Shown: positions 9,478 through 19,775 of the stretch, one piece after another
Layout: each line of letters begins with the position of its first letter
Position numbering within the stretch: position 1 is the first letter of the stretch
Source of the DNA: CAVXTT01 sp963764685
GTDB lineage: Bacteria > Bacteroidota > Ignavibacteria > Ignavibacteriales > Ignavibacteriaceae
Assembly: GCA_963764685.1 (NCBI GenBank)
Contig: CAVXTT010000001.1
Location: 143,464-207,463 of the forward strand
Length of the DNA: 64,000 nucleotides
Direction: 5' to 3'
Made by a program: the position numbers and the translations under genes
Notes under the pieces: generated by a model
Databases searched by the model: none
What the model was told of the DNA's origin: nothing
The model's input: only the letters and a program-made list of their open reading frames with translations

Positions 9478-10689
9478 TGGATCTCCTCAATTATTTTTTC
9501 AAGCCGTTCACTCATAACCAGCGAATCAAGTTTTCTATAGCTTTCAAGGGAAACCGTCAGCTGTTCTATGGCTTCTTTCTTTTTTCCTAATTCATTATAC
9601 ATCATTCCCAGCTCAAATGTGCTTTCTGCAAGATTTAAAATATTCTCAAGTTCTATATTTATTTGTATACTCTTCCTGAAGTATTCCTCAGCCGTATCGA
9701 AGTTGTTGAGGAATTTCTCGATAATTCCTTTAATCTTATAAATATCGGCGACTGATAAACGGTCGTTTAGTCTTATGGCACCTTCCATTGCCTTATCTGA
9801 AAAGGCCTGAGCCATAACAAAATCTTTCAACTGACTATAAATATAAGATTTGCTTAAATAAGAGACCACTAGTGTGGGGAGGTATCCGGATTTCAGGGAT
9901 ACTTCTATGCTCATATCATATACATTTAGTGCCGGAGTGTATTCCCCTTTCTGAGTATACATCATACCAAGATTATTGCGGACCTCTGCAAGTCTGCGGA
10001 AATCTTTCATCTGCTCAAATTTAAAAATAGCGCGCTGATGGAATGTAAATGCCTGGTCGTAATTCCCCTGTATATTATTAATTATTCCAAGATTCGTTTC
10101 AATCATTCCAATCAGATATTCATCCTGTTTCTGATCAAGGAACCCGAGACTTCTTTCAAAATGCATCTTAGCTTTTTTAATATTTCCTCTGTCTCCGTAA
10201 ATAGTGCCCAGGATATTTTCGCATCGTGCACTTCCGCGAAAATCCTTCTGCTTATCGAATAGTTTTTTGGCTCTTGTAAGATACCTTATACTTTTCTGCC
10301 ACTCAGCCTGACGACTGAAGATATCGCCAAGCGATAAGTAGCTGTACGCTTTTATATTCTGCAGTTCTGCTCTTTCAGCGGCGGCTGATATTATTCTCCT
10401 GTGCAGATCTGTAGCCGCCTGTAGTTCACCAAGAGATATTGAATATTCTCCTAAATGAAACAAGGAGTTCTACAAGCTTAGGTGATGCAAGTTTCGCTTC
10501 AGCATAATTTATCAGGATATCTGTCCCGCTGCCGTAATTCTCCCGGCTGAGGGGAAAAACTTCTGCTTCTGACTCTGCAGAAAGAATTTGAAGATTTGAT
10601 TTTTGCAGAATTAAACTTAAATCATTTAACTGATCCTGGGGGAGAAAATCGGTAAGTATTTTTCCTATATGTTCAGATATGCTTTGCAA
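9474..10689 (-). CDS. TPR-repeat protein, first gene of the sensor operon (frameshifted)
   Basis: A tetratricopeptide solenoid of about 400 residues with at least seven TPR units, for example GDIFSRQAEWQKSIRYLTRA and LGMMYTQKGEYTPALNVYD. It is presumably a protein-interaction platform for the two kinases encoded downstream, since its stop overlaps the GAF kinase start by four bases. The N-terminal part (10689 to ~10445) is in a different frame from the rest. The frames join as VELL-FHLGEYS if one base is removed near 10455, so this is one gene with a one-base insertion, probably a sequencing error. No signal peptide or membrane span is seen. Confidence 0.75.
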
Positions 10690-10756
10690 ATCTATATAGA
10701 TTGAAACGGAGTTAAGAAGTTAAGCAAATATTATTTGTTCTAAATTTATGGAATAA

Positions 10757-13721
10757 TTAATTCTTTAACAATTTGATTGAAAAAAACCATTCCGGAGATT
10801 TATAGTTCTCAGACCAGGCTTGAGCAGCACCAAAAGATAAGGTAGTCTCAAGATTAAACCAATGTTTAAGCACTATATTTATCTGACCACCAAGATCCGC
10901 ATAAAAGTTCTCAGCACCCGTCACCGGTAAGAAGCATTTGCGAATAGACCGACATATCAATATGATTTATCAACTGATCTCCGAGAGAAAGGTTATGAAA
11001 TCTTATCGGGGCAAAGTTATTTTCGAGCAAAACCTTAAGGAATTTATCGGTACTTAAACTATATATCGGAATGCCGGGAAATCTGAATAAACTTCTGAAC
11101 TGTTTAACATCAACATTCTCTACAAGCCTGTTTCCAAAACCTCCGAAGTAGAACATCGACTGTACTAAATTTTCATTTTCATTATGATATCCTGCTGCAA
11201 CTTTATAGTGGAATACATTATGATTAAATAACCACAAACTATACCTGTCCCATTCTGCCATATAACTGACCTCCGAATTCAGGGTTAGAAGGATCTGATC
11301 CGAAGAGCATAAATGTAACATGTATATTCATCCCCATATTCATAATCTGAGCTGCCTATTGTTTTCCTGAGGTTTTTTGAATTTAAGGATGTCTGCACTA
11401 CAGCAAAATCAGGTTCGGAAACTGCAACAAGATTATCATTTATATATTTAACGCCCCTGTAAAAAGCTGCCTCAGATTTCTGCACCAGCTTATGGGGATT
11501 ATCGTACAGCCAGTAATAAATATATCCCAGGCGTACCTTCGTACCGATCATTCCTCTTTTTCTTTCATTGAAAAGATCATAAAAATCAGGTGCATTATGA
11601 TCAATTCCGATCTCGTACTTCTTGAGATACTCATATTTTAATTTAAAATGGAATCTTGGTCCTAAGCCTGCTGTCGCTAAACGGTGAATATGCAATTTCT
11701 GCAGTGATATCGTGATTTATCAGCGGATCGGATAATTGTGCAAAGAATCCGAGAGCCGCCTGCTTTTGAAATCCTGTTACTACAGGAATAAAAGTGTTTA
11801 GGTTAATGCCGGATAAGGAGGCATATCCTGTTTCATCATTTGTTTCAGGCAGTGCCGCTGGCTCCTCGAAATCGACAATTAAATCAGCCAGATGTTTTTC
11901 TTTTTCAACTATTTTTTCGCCGAGATATTCTATTGCAGGAAGATACTGTGCCGGAGCATTCTGAAACTTAACAGGATAAAAGCCTTCTGTAGAAAATTCA
12001 AAGGCAAATATGGTATCAGGATCAAAGAATATGGGTTTAAATAATCCTTTAACAGTATTGGTCAACGGGATTGTAACAGAATCATCAAAATTATAACTGA
12101 AAATATTTGATACACCGTTAACGCTTGCATTCCATAAAAGCGTCCTGGAATCAGGACTCCACGATGGATTATCCGGCTCTCCTTTGTCTGATATTATCGT
12201 GGAAGCAAATTCTTTCTTCTTCTTCAACTCATTAACATCAATAATCAGCAGCTCCTGCTTCCCGGATGATCTGTGTACAACAGCCGCTAATTTTTCTCCG
12301 GTTGGATCAATTGATAGATTAAGAACTTCCTCCCCTATTTCAAAATCCTTTATGTGGTAAAGTTGTGAGTAAGGGTAATAAGTATAAACCAGCGATGCCT
12401 TACCGCTCCAGTGCTGTATGCCCCAAAGTTCGTGAGTCAGCGGGGAAGCTGTCAATTGTCCTGTGCGGGCATCTGGAAAAAGGAGTTTCGATTCACCGGA
12501 AACCGCATCGACAACCCGGAGGTCACGATAGAGTTGATTGTTATTGGTTGTATAAAAAAATAATCCATTACTGCTGTCAAATGCAGTAGATGTAACCTGG
12601 TACATACTCGGAGATGGGACACTGACAAGGTCCTGGAGTTTTTCTCCCTTTATATCTAATATTTTGACCCCCGCAAGATTATGCGGACGATGATCAGCAA
12701 ATATTATTTTATCTCTTTGTGGAAAGAAATACGGCTGTGTAACCCAACCTAATGGTTCATCCGTTAAATAAGACAATGAAGTTACGGGAGAGGAATTAAT
12801 ACGTTGAATGTTCTTCTTCTGAAAGCTCTGCTCATATTTAATAAAATCGTTCCAGGTAAAATCGAAATCCTGATTAAATACTTTTTTGAATTTGCCGCGA
12901 TACCCGGAATAAAAATCCTGAGGTTCAGTTTTAAACCATTCCAGCAGATGTTCGGAATCAAATTGAATGGATAGATAAGCTGCGAACCTCCCTCCGTATA
13001 AATAAAACAACTGTTCCAGCAAAAAAGAATTATGACTTAATATCGTCTCCAATTCGATATCAGTAGGAAAGTGCACAGAATCAGCCGTCATAGCCCTGAA
13101 ATACATTTCATCAAAGCTTCCCAGTATTCTCCCAAAACCCCCTGAAAGCCAGGTTTCAAGATAAACAGCCAAAGCTTCCTGGTGCCACCTTGGTGTGTAT
13201 CTGTTAAAGTTGCCCCCCAGACTATAAAGAATTGTGAGAGGTTGTATCTGAACCGGTGCCACTTTACCAAATATGTTTCGCTGAAACATTTCAACATTTG
13301 AGGCAGCATCATTTACAAAAATATGTACTAATTCGTGGTTTAGTACCCACTGAAATCTTTCGTTATATGGGGTGTTCTCATAACCTGGCTCAAAGGGTTC
13401 TATCTCCAGACGAATAAAGTTTTCAGGGACAGTAGTAGCAGCACCAAAACCATAATCATTAATATCGTAGGTGTTTATAATTATCGGAGTGTCCGGATTA
13501 TTATTGAAATATTTGGATAGGATGCTGTATGAACTCTCCGCGCAATTTAATATATGATCAACAAGGTGCTTGTGAGCAATCCTGTAAATTATTTTGAAGT
13601 GCTCAGAATCCTTCTCATACCAGTCACTTTGTGCATAAGTCTTATGGGATAATAGTAAAAAGGTCAAAAAGAAATAGAAAAGTTTGTAGAAATTTTTAAG
13701 GAGAGGCACACTGAATCCCAA
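10757..13721 (-). CDS. exported gluzincin/beta-propeller/beta-barrel protein, three frameshifts
   Basis: The main frame (692 residues) starts with a signal peptide ending SHKTYAQ. A zinc-peptidase domain follows with HELVH at 129-133 and a downstream WHQEALAVYLE supplying the third ligand, the gluzincin pattern. Residues ~300-600 look like a TolB/WD40-type propeller with repeated DPTGEKLAAV and SWSPDSRTLLWN motifs. Three overlapping frames continue to 10757 with alternating aromatic strands typical of an outer-membrane barrel, ending WFFSIKLLKN. Joins near 11680, 11300 and 10935 each need a one-base change. The listed start is TTG at 13721; the in-frame GTG at residue 5 is an alternative. It sits just after a terminator, so its promoter is unclear. 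Confidence 0.75.
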
Positions 13722-13756
13722 AAAAAAGCCTTTAATAATGTTCTTATTAAAGGCTT
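13720..13756 (-). terminator. rho-independent terminator after the repeat-protein gene
   Basis: A perfect 13-base stem, AAGCCTTTAATAA (13726-13738) and TTATTAAAGGCTT (13744-13756), with a five-base loop. On the minus strand it is followed by a run of seven T (complement of 13721-13727). It would end the transcript of the 16-residue repeat gene. Confidence 0.9.
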
Positions 13757-13808
13757 AATTTACAAATTCTTTTAGTTAAAATCTTATAACATCCCCTGAG
13801 CAATTATT

Positions 13809-14480
13809 TTATTTTGCCCATCCGTAGCGGGTACCAAGCTCATCAATCTGACTAACTGATTTTGCCCATCCGTAACGGGTTCCAAGCTCATCAATCTGAC
13901 TAACTGACTTTGCCCATCCATAACGGGTTCCGAGTTCATCAATCTGACTGACTGATTTTGCCCATCCATAACGGGTTCCAAGCTCATCAATCTGACTAAC
14001 TGACTTTGCCCATCCATAACGGGTTCCGAGCTCGTCAATCTGACTGACTGATTTTGCCCATCCATAACGGGTTCCAAGTTCGTCAATCTGACTAACTGAT
14101 TTGGCCCATCCATAACGGGTTCCAAGTTCGTCAATCTGACTGACTGATTTTGCCCATCCATAACGGGTTCCAAGCTCATCAATCTGACTAACTGATTTTG
14201 CCCAGCCGTAGCGGGTTCCAAGCTCATCAAGCTGGTTAACTGACTTTGCCCATCCATAACGGGTTCCGAGTTCCTCTAGTTGAGCGGAAGATCTATTCTC
14301 CAAAACCTGGATAGAAAGATTTGCAGCTAACCTGCTGTCGATCTGTGCCGGTAGTTCGATCTTTGGTGATTCCTTAACTACACGGAAACGGACGGCTTCT
14401 TCGACATTTGTGTAAGTTTGGGCAACAGCAGTAAAACCTAGTATTGCTGCGAATATAATTGAAAATAGAAATTTTGGCAT
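13809..14480 (-). CDS. secreted protein of ten 16-residue tandem repeats
   Basis: No known family recognised. The 223-residue protein has a clear signal peptide (MPKFLFSIIFAAILGFTAVA, cut before QTYTN), a ~46-residue spacer, then ten copies of a 16-residue unit built on ELGTRYGWAKSVSQID. The last copy stops after GWAK directly at TAA. Units 3-10 are identical in protein; the first two differ at a few positions. The DNA copies differ almost only at silent positions, so the peptide has been under selection. It could be a folded solenoid, an adhesive surface protein, or a multi-copy peptide precursor. It has its own terminator downstream and palindromes in its leader. Confidence 0.88.
   Translation of the reverse strand: MPKFLFSIIFAAILGFTAVAQTYTNVEEAVRFRVVKESPKIELPAQIDSRLAANLSIQVLENRSSAQLEELGTRYGWAKSVNQLDELGTRYGWAKSVSQIDELGTRYGWAKSVSQIDELGTRYGWAKSVSQIDELGTRYGWAKSVSQIDELGTRYGWAKSVSQIDELGTRYGWAKSVSQIDELGTRYGWAKSVSQIDELGTRYGWAKSVSQIDELGTRYGWAK
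13812..14279 (-). repeat. tandem 48-bp coding repeats, ten copies
   Basis: Ten head-to-tail 48-base units, the last slightly short. Copies alternate at silent positions: units 2 and 4 share one pattern and units 3 and 5 another, suggesting an earlier 96-bp duplication. The frame is preserved throughout. Confidence 0.9.
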
Positions 14481-14859
14481 TTACCCTCCGCCAAAAAAGT
14501 TGAAAATAGCTAGGTATAGTTCACCTAGGAGTTTAAGCAGGTGTTCTTAGACAACCACTATGCCATTTAGCAAGTATTTATTTAAATCAAATAGGGGGGT
14601 ATAAAATATAGTAATAGGTAAAATTTACCTAAAATTAAGGGTAAATAGAGAGGATTTGTAAAAAATATTTACAAAATCGATTAAAAAGCTTCAAAAAAAT
14701 CAAAATTAAAAGAAATATGTTATTTTATTCTGGTAAACAGCCTTTCTAACATTAAATATACATTAATTACAACAAAATACATACCGCCTGGCTTTACTTT
14801 GAATTTCGAACAAATTCGTACTTGCATTATTTATGTGAAGTAAACTTTACAGACCCAAG
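14481..14859. promoter_or_regulatory. leader region of the repeat gene with two palindromes
   Basis: About 380 AT-rich bases without a gene, upstream of the repeat-protein gene on the minus strand. Two operator-like palindromes are visible: CTAGGT-n7-ACCTAG at 14510-14528, about 30 bases before the start codon, and the near-perfect AGGTAAAATTTACCT at 14616-14630. I could not find a convincing -24/-12 sigma-54 site by eye, although a sigma-54 activator is encoded immediately upstream. Confidence 0.45.
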
Positions 14860-16236
14860 CTACGCTTCTGCTGATTTTAAAAGCATATCCAGCTTTGGTC
14901 TGGAGATTCCAAGCAGTTTAGCAGTCTGAGATTTATTTCCGTTCATTTTCTTGAGTATTTCGCTGGCATATAATTTATCGATTTTCCGCAAATCCGTGTT
15001 GCTGTAGTTCAAATCCAGACGCACAAAGAAAGGAAGGCTTTCGACAGTGGAAATACTTGAATCTTTTTTAATATTTCCCAGCAGGTTAGAAAAATATTTT
15101 AGCCTTAAGGTTGAATCTTCACTTAACAGAACTCCCCGCTCAATTGAATTTTTTAGCTCCCGGATATTTCCAGGCCAGGGGTAATTCATCATAAAATCTT
15201 TTAGATCCTTCTCAATCTTTTTAATATTCTTACCGAACTGGCGGTTATATTCTTCAATATAATAATTTGCAAGCACAGGAATGTCTTCCCTCCTATGTCT
15301 TAATGGAGGCAGTTCAAGTGAAACTACATTTAATCTATGATAAAGATCCCGTCTGAATAAATTATTTTCAATAAGAACTTCGAGGTTTTTATTGGTGGCT
15401 GAGATTATTCTTGCATTGATAGGAATATCCAGAATACCGCCTAATCTTCTTATTACCTTTTTTTCAATAGTCCGGAGAAGTTTTGACTGAATATTTATTG
15501 TAAGGTCGCCTATTTCATCAAGAAAGATTGAGCCCTGTTCGGCAAGTTCAAATAATCCGAATTTTCTGGCCTTAGCATTTGTAAATGCTCCTGGTTCATA
15601 TCCAAACAGTTCTGATTCAAGTAATGTTTCCGGGATAGCTGTACAGATGATATCTACAAATGGGTTATCCCTGTGGGGACTATTATTATGAATTGCCTTG
15701 GCAAGAAGTCCCTTCCCTGTGCCCGTCTCACCGAGTATAATAATATTCACATCACTTTTCTCAGAGACTTTCCTGGCAAGGTTAATTATTTTCCGGAACT
15801 CTCCAGACTCACCGATTATCGATCTTAGGCTTAGACCATCAACTGCTTCGACAGGGCGCTGTGTTAAATATGATTTATTATTTATGATTTCAAACAGGTG
15901 AGATATAAATCTGTATAACTCGTATGGGAGTACAAAAATGTCCTGGAAGCCGAGCTTTGCAAGCGAACTTACAAGTACAGCATCCCCTTTTGCGATAAAA
16001 ATGATCTTATTCTGAATGCTGTTTTTTAATTCTAGTATTTTATTCAGATATCTTGAATTGAGATCCTGCAGCTGGATTATAAGAATCTCATTTGACGTTA
16101 CTTCAACTTTTTTGGGCAGATGAATATTGACATCTATCCCCTTCAGCTCGAGTTGTTTAACGGCTGATATAATGGAAGATTTATCCTCTATGTCAGAATA
16201 GATCTTTATGTTAATTTTTGAATCAACAATGCTCAA
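14860..16236 (-). CDS. sigma-54-dependent activator with degenerate receiver
   Basis: A bacterial enhancer-binding protein of 458 residues. The N-terminal ~125 residues have a receiver-like fold pattern but no acidic pocket or phospho-acceptor Asp (ILIIQLQDL where the Asp strand should be). The AAA+ domain is intact: GETGTGKG (169-176), Walker B FLDEIGD (238-244), and an arginine-finger region. The sigma-54 contact loop reads GAFTNA (216-221) instead of GAFTGA. A Fis-type helix-turn-helix ends the protein (SQTAKLLGISRPKLDMLL). Its start overlaps the stop of the Ser/Thr kinase gene by four bases, so phosphorylation by that kinase is a reasonable guess for its control. Confidence 0.9.
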   Translation of the reverse strand: MSIVDSKINIKIYSDIEDKSSIISAVKQLELKGIDVNIHLPKKVEVTSNEILIIQLQDLNSRYLNKILELKNSIQNKIIFIAKGDAVLVSSLAKLGFQDIFVLPYELYRFISHLFEIINNKSYLTQRPVEAVDGLSLRSIIGESGEFRKIINLARKVSEKSDVNIIILGETGTGKGLLAKAIHNNSPHRDNPFVDIICTAIPETLLESELFGYEPGAFTNAKARKFGLFELAEQGSIFLDEIGDLTINIQSKLLRTIEKKVIRRLGGILDIPINARIISATNKNLEVLIENNLFRRDLYHRLNVVSLELPPLRHRREDIPVLANYYIEEYNRQFGKNIKKIEKDLKDFMMNYPWPGNIRELKNSIERGVLLSEDSTLRLKYFSNLLGNIKKDSSISTVESLPFFVRLDLNYSNTDLRKIDKLYASEILKKMNGNKSQTAKLLGISRPKLDMLLKSAEA

Positions 16237-19200
16237 GTATGTGCTTTTAAATGTTTAATTTTTTCAAGAGCAAATTTTCTTCCGGGATCATTAAGATAAG
16301 CGTCTTTTAGCCGATCATCTTTAATTTTACCGGCAATAAAATGTATCAGCGAACTGCAGTATGCTGCATATTCCTCCGCTTTCATCACATTACCCCTGTC
16401 ACTATAGTTTTTAGTGAGAGAAAATAGGATCTTCCAGGTATATTCTCCTATATTAAGTTCTTCAGCCAGTTCATATGCTCTCTGAAAATAATCAATTGCT
16501 GGCTCAATTTTCAGATGCGCTGCCTCTTCTGCCAATATACCCAGGTAATAATTCCTTTCTGCTTCTGCACTCATATTACGGCAGTTTTCTACCAGAGATT
16601 GATTACTTAATTCAAGAAAAGCTTCATTGTAATTATCCTGCTGGAGCAGAAGGTCAATAATATAAAAAGAAGATTCAATAAATTTTAGTTTTTCTTTCTG
16701 CTCCAGGAAATAATTTCTTATTAACCTCATATCGTGAAGATCGGGTTTAGACCTCCCGAAATGGTAATCTGAAATCAATCTCAGGTAACGGAGATATGTG
16801 TTATTTTTTTCGATCAGCAGCTGTTCCTTGTGAAGCGCTGAATACCTTTCGATAATTTTATCAAAGCTTGAAGGATCCCCCACAGTTAAATAAAGTCTGG
16901 CTAATAAATAAAGTGCTTCTGATTCTTCATTTGCATTTTTAAGCATATTAAGATTATATGCAGCATTTTCAAGATAATTTAAAGCTTCATCATACTCACA
17001 CAACACAAGATAGATTTCACCAAGATTAACCTGAACAATATTTTCGCTAAGCCGGTTTCCCAGAGTGGAGTAAATGGAAAGTGCCCTTTTGTAAAAATGA
17101 ATTGTTTTATCATACTCCTGCTTTTCAAAATATAATACGCCGAAGTTAAGCAATAAGGTAGCTTCCTGTTCAAGGTTGCCGATCTCGAGATTTATTTTCA
17201 GCGATTTATTCCAGTAAACTTCCGCCTTCTCAAAATCTCCCCGCATATTATATATATTGGCAATATTATTCTGCATCTGCGCTACACCAAACAGGTGTTT
17301 CCCTTTCATATAAACATTTTCTGCCTTCAGAAAACAGGACAGAGCTTTATCAAAATCATTCTGGGTATATATTTTTATAAGTCCAAGCAAATTTAAACTC
17401 TTGCCGACCTCTTCAACACTTGCTAAAATATCGTTCAATATTTTATTGCAGATGCTTTCGGCCGCAGCAAAATTATTAAGATCAAATTCTGCGGAGGCAA
17501 TGCTTAACATAAGTCCGGGACGTTTATTTTGCGGGGCCCGGGGTAAAAGTTCTTTAAGCAGTGTTACTCCTTTCTGCAGTTCTCCCATACCAATCAGAGA
17601 TCCGCCATTTATAAAAGCTGTTTCATAGTCCCTGCTCTGGTCTTCAAACTCACTGATAATATCCATTGCAGATCTGTAATCGCTTAAAGCATACAGAACA
17701 CCTGCCAGTTCAATTTTTAATTTCCTGATTTTTAAAGGATCCAAAGGAAAATTAATAATATGCTGAAGCAGGTTTTTGATAAATGGAAGTGAAAGCTGAG
17801 TATCTCTTGCATCAATTTCTTTTCTGTAATTTTGATAACTTTCTTCAAATAGTCCTGCCAGTTCATACTGCCGGGCAAGTTCAAGCTTATCATATGAAAG
17901 TTTAATACATCCTGCAATTTCGAGATGAAGCGCTGCTTTATCCATGATGGTGGAATAAATATAATCCTTCATTCCCGATGAGGAAAATATCAGAGCTGTA
18001 TTCTTCGGATCACTAATCAGAATATTCTTTTTCTGCAAACCTTCAATTATCTTTTTCACTTCCCCTTCATCGAAGTTGAGGATTAAGGAGAGTATTTTCA
18101 ATCCAGGACTTAATTTAAAACAAGAGATTATCTTTACTGCCTGAAGCTCAATGGGTGAAAGATAGTCCAGTCTTACCTGATAAATTTCCTGATGAGAACT
18201 CTTCAGTAATTTTTTGTTCTCTTCAGTGAATTCAATTAAGATTCCTGATTCCGAATACCTTATGATATTGAAAAAAAGAAGATCTTTGATAAAGGCTTCA
18301 ATACTTCCCGGAAGTAAATCAGCATAAAGCAAAATAGCTTTTTTCAGATCTGCTTTGGGAAAAAACGGACCGTAGCTGGTTTCAACAAATTCAGTCAGCT
18401 CATTTTCCATAAAGGAGGGAAGATGTATCTCACGCCTGTTATATATAAATTCGGCTGGATTTCTTTTCTCGCTGCTTTCGCTAATAATCACTTTGATATT
18501 GTTCGATTGAAGTATAGGTATGATCTCACTCATTATTGCAGAGGTGAAATCGTCATAAGTATCAAAGTCGTCCAGTATTATAGTAAAGTTATTCCGGAGA
18601 GAGAGGGAAATGAAGTAAGATTTTAAATCCGATTTAAGGTTTACGTAATGGTCTTCTATTATCTGATAGAATTTTTCCTTTTCCTGCTGGGTTAAACGGT
18701 TATATACACAGTCTGCATACGTCACTTTCTTCAGGAACTTTTTAATGAACTTTAATCCGGGATCCCTGTTTTCGTTTTCAATTAAAACCGAGCGGTCTAT
18801 TACTTCCGCTGCTTCCTGAAAAAGGGACGTCTTCCCGGATCCTTCCGATCCTTTTATATTGAATACCTCGGTACTGTTTTTATCCTGAATATATTTTTTC
18901 AGTATCGATAAAATGTCTTTACGGGCTGTAAAAGATTTAACTGGAGTAAAATTGGACGTGATCTCTTCATTAATGTCAAATCCCAGGTCCCTGATAACCT
19001 GTAGTGCAGATGAGTATCTTTCGGACGGATTTTTCTTCAGAAGCTTTTTAATTATGGTAACAAATTGCCCGGGATACCCTGTTTCGGGAAAATTAAATTC
19101 GTTTTCAAGTTGTGCTTTGTAAATTCCAATTTCAGAAGATGCACTGAATGGAAATTGTCCATAAATAATTCTGTAAAGTATGATGCCAAGAGAATATAAA

Positions 19201-19775
19201 TCGACCGTGTGGTTGTGCTGCTCACCTTTTAAAAGTTCGGGTGCAATATATTCAGCAGTACCTTTTATATTCTGCTTTGTTCCTGACGGACGGGCAGTAA
19301 AACCAAGATCGATAAGCTTCAGATCGGGATTTCCATTTGCCCCATAAATAAGAATATTTTCTGGTTTCAGATCGTAATACACATACCCTGATTGATGAAG
19401 ATAAAAGAGGGCTTCGCAGATTTTTTTAACAATTACGCTCAGAATTTTTTCTTCTTTTACCCCCGGATAATCAAGCAACTCTATGCCATTAAAATATTCC
19501 AGGACAAAGAATATACTTCCCTCATAAGTACTGAATGCAGGGTTACTTATTTCATATGCCGTACCATAACTAAAACATTTAATAATATTCGGATGATTTA
19601 TTTTCCTGAGAGTAAGAAATTCGTCCTTGAAGTATTTCTTCTCCTCTTCGGGGGAGTTTGGTGAAAGAATTTTAATTGCTACTTCTTTATCATCAAGATC
19701 AGTATCCCTGCACAAGATTACCTGACTTCTGCCTTCTCCGATTTTCTTTACTATTTTATACTGGCGGTTAATCAT
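16233..19775 (-). CDS. Ser/Thr kinase fused to AAA-type ATPase and TPR array
   Basis: A 1180-residue signalling protein. The kinase domain (about 5-270) has a glycine loop (KKIGEGRSQ), VAIK with Lys35, YVYYDLKPEN with the catalytic Asp135 (Tyr replaces the usual His before it), and DLG at 156-158 in place of DFG. A P-loop ATPase follows (GSEGSGKT at 309-316), then from ~600 a long TPR array (LINFGVLYFEKQEYDKTIHF and others). The layout resembles PknK- or MalT-like sensors. No membrane segment is seen. Both ends overlap neighbours, the permease upstream by eight bases and the sigma-54 activator downstream by four, tying it to peptide uptake. Confidence 0.9.
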   Translation of the reverse strand: MINRQYKIVKKIGEGRSQVILCRDTDLDDKEVAIKILSPNSPEEEKKYFKDEFLTLRKINHPNIIKCFSYGTAYEISNPAFSTYEGSIFFVLEYFNGIELLDYPGVKEEKILSVIVKKICEALFYLHQSGYVYYDLKPENILIYGANGNPDLKLIDLGFTARPSGTKQNIKGTAEYIAPELLKGEQHNHTVDLYSLGIILYRIIYGQFPFSASSEIGIYKAQLENEFNFPETGYPGQFVTIIKKLLKKNPSERYSSALQVIRDLGFDINEEITSNFTPVKSFTARKDILSILKKYIQDKNSTEVFNIKGSEGSGKTSLFQEAAEVIDRSVLIENENRDPGLKFIKKFLKKVTYADCVYNRLTQQEKEKFYQIIEDHYVNLKSDLKSYFISLSLRNNFTIILDDFDTYDDFTSAIMSEIIPILQSNNIKVIISESSEKRNPAEFIYNRREIHLPSFMENELTEFVETSYGPFFPKADLKKAILLYADLLPGSIEAFIKDLLFFNIIRYSESGILIEFTEENKKLLKSSHQEIYQVRLDYLSPIELQAVKIISCFKLSPGLKILSLILNFDEGEVKKIIEGLQKKNILISDPKNTALIFSSSGMKDYIYSTIMDKAALHLEIAGCIKLSYDKLELARQYELAGLFEESYQNYRKEIDARDTQLSLPFIKNLLQHIINFPLDPLKIRKLKIELAGVLYALSDYRSAMDIISEFEDQSRDYETAFINGGSLIGMGELQKGVTLLKELLPRAPQNKRPGLMLSIASAEFDLNNFAAAESICNKILNDILASVEEVGKSLNLLGLIKIYTQNDFDKALSCFLKAENVYMKGKHLFGVAQMQNNIANIYNMRGDFEKAEVYWNKSLKINLEIGNLEQEATLLLNFGVLYFEKQEYDKTIHFYKRALSIYSTLGNRLSENIVQVNLGEIYLVLCEYDEALNYLENAAYNLNMLKNANEESEALYLLARLYLTVGDPSSFDKIIERYSALHKEQLLIEKNNTYLRYLRLISDYHFGRSKPDLHDMRLIRNYFLEQKEKLKFIESSFYIIDLLLQQDNYNEAFLELSNQSLVENCRNMSAEAERNYYLGILAEEAAHLKIEPAIDYFQRAYELAEELNIGEYTWKILFSLTKNYSDRGNVMKAEEYAAYCSSLIHFIAGKIKDDRLKDAYLNDPGRKFALEKIKHLKAHT

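Noticed and set aside
11285..11695. Separate small genes downstream of the peptidase frame
   Set aside because: Their sequences continue the barrel domain in order and overlap by a few codons, so they are frameshifted pieces of one gene.
13812..14279. CRISPR array (48-bp direct repeats)
   Set aside because: The units are contiguous with no spacers, keep one reading frame and encode a signal-peptide protein.
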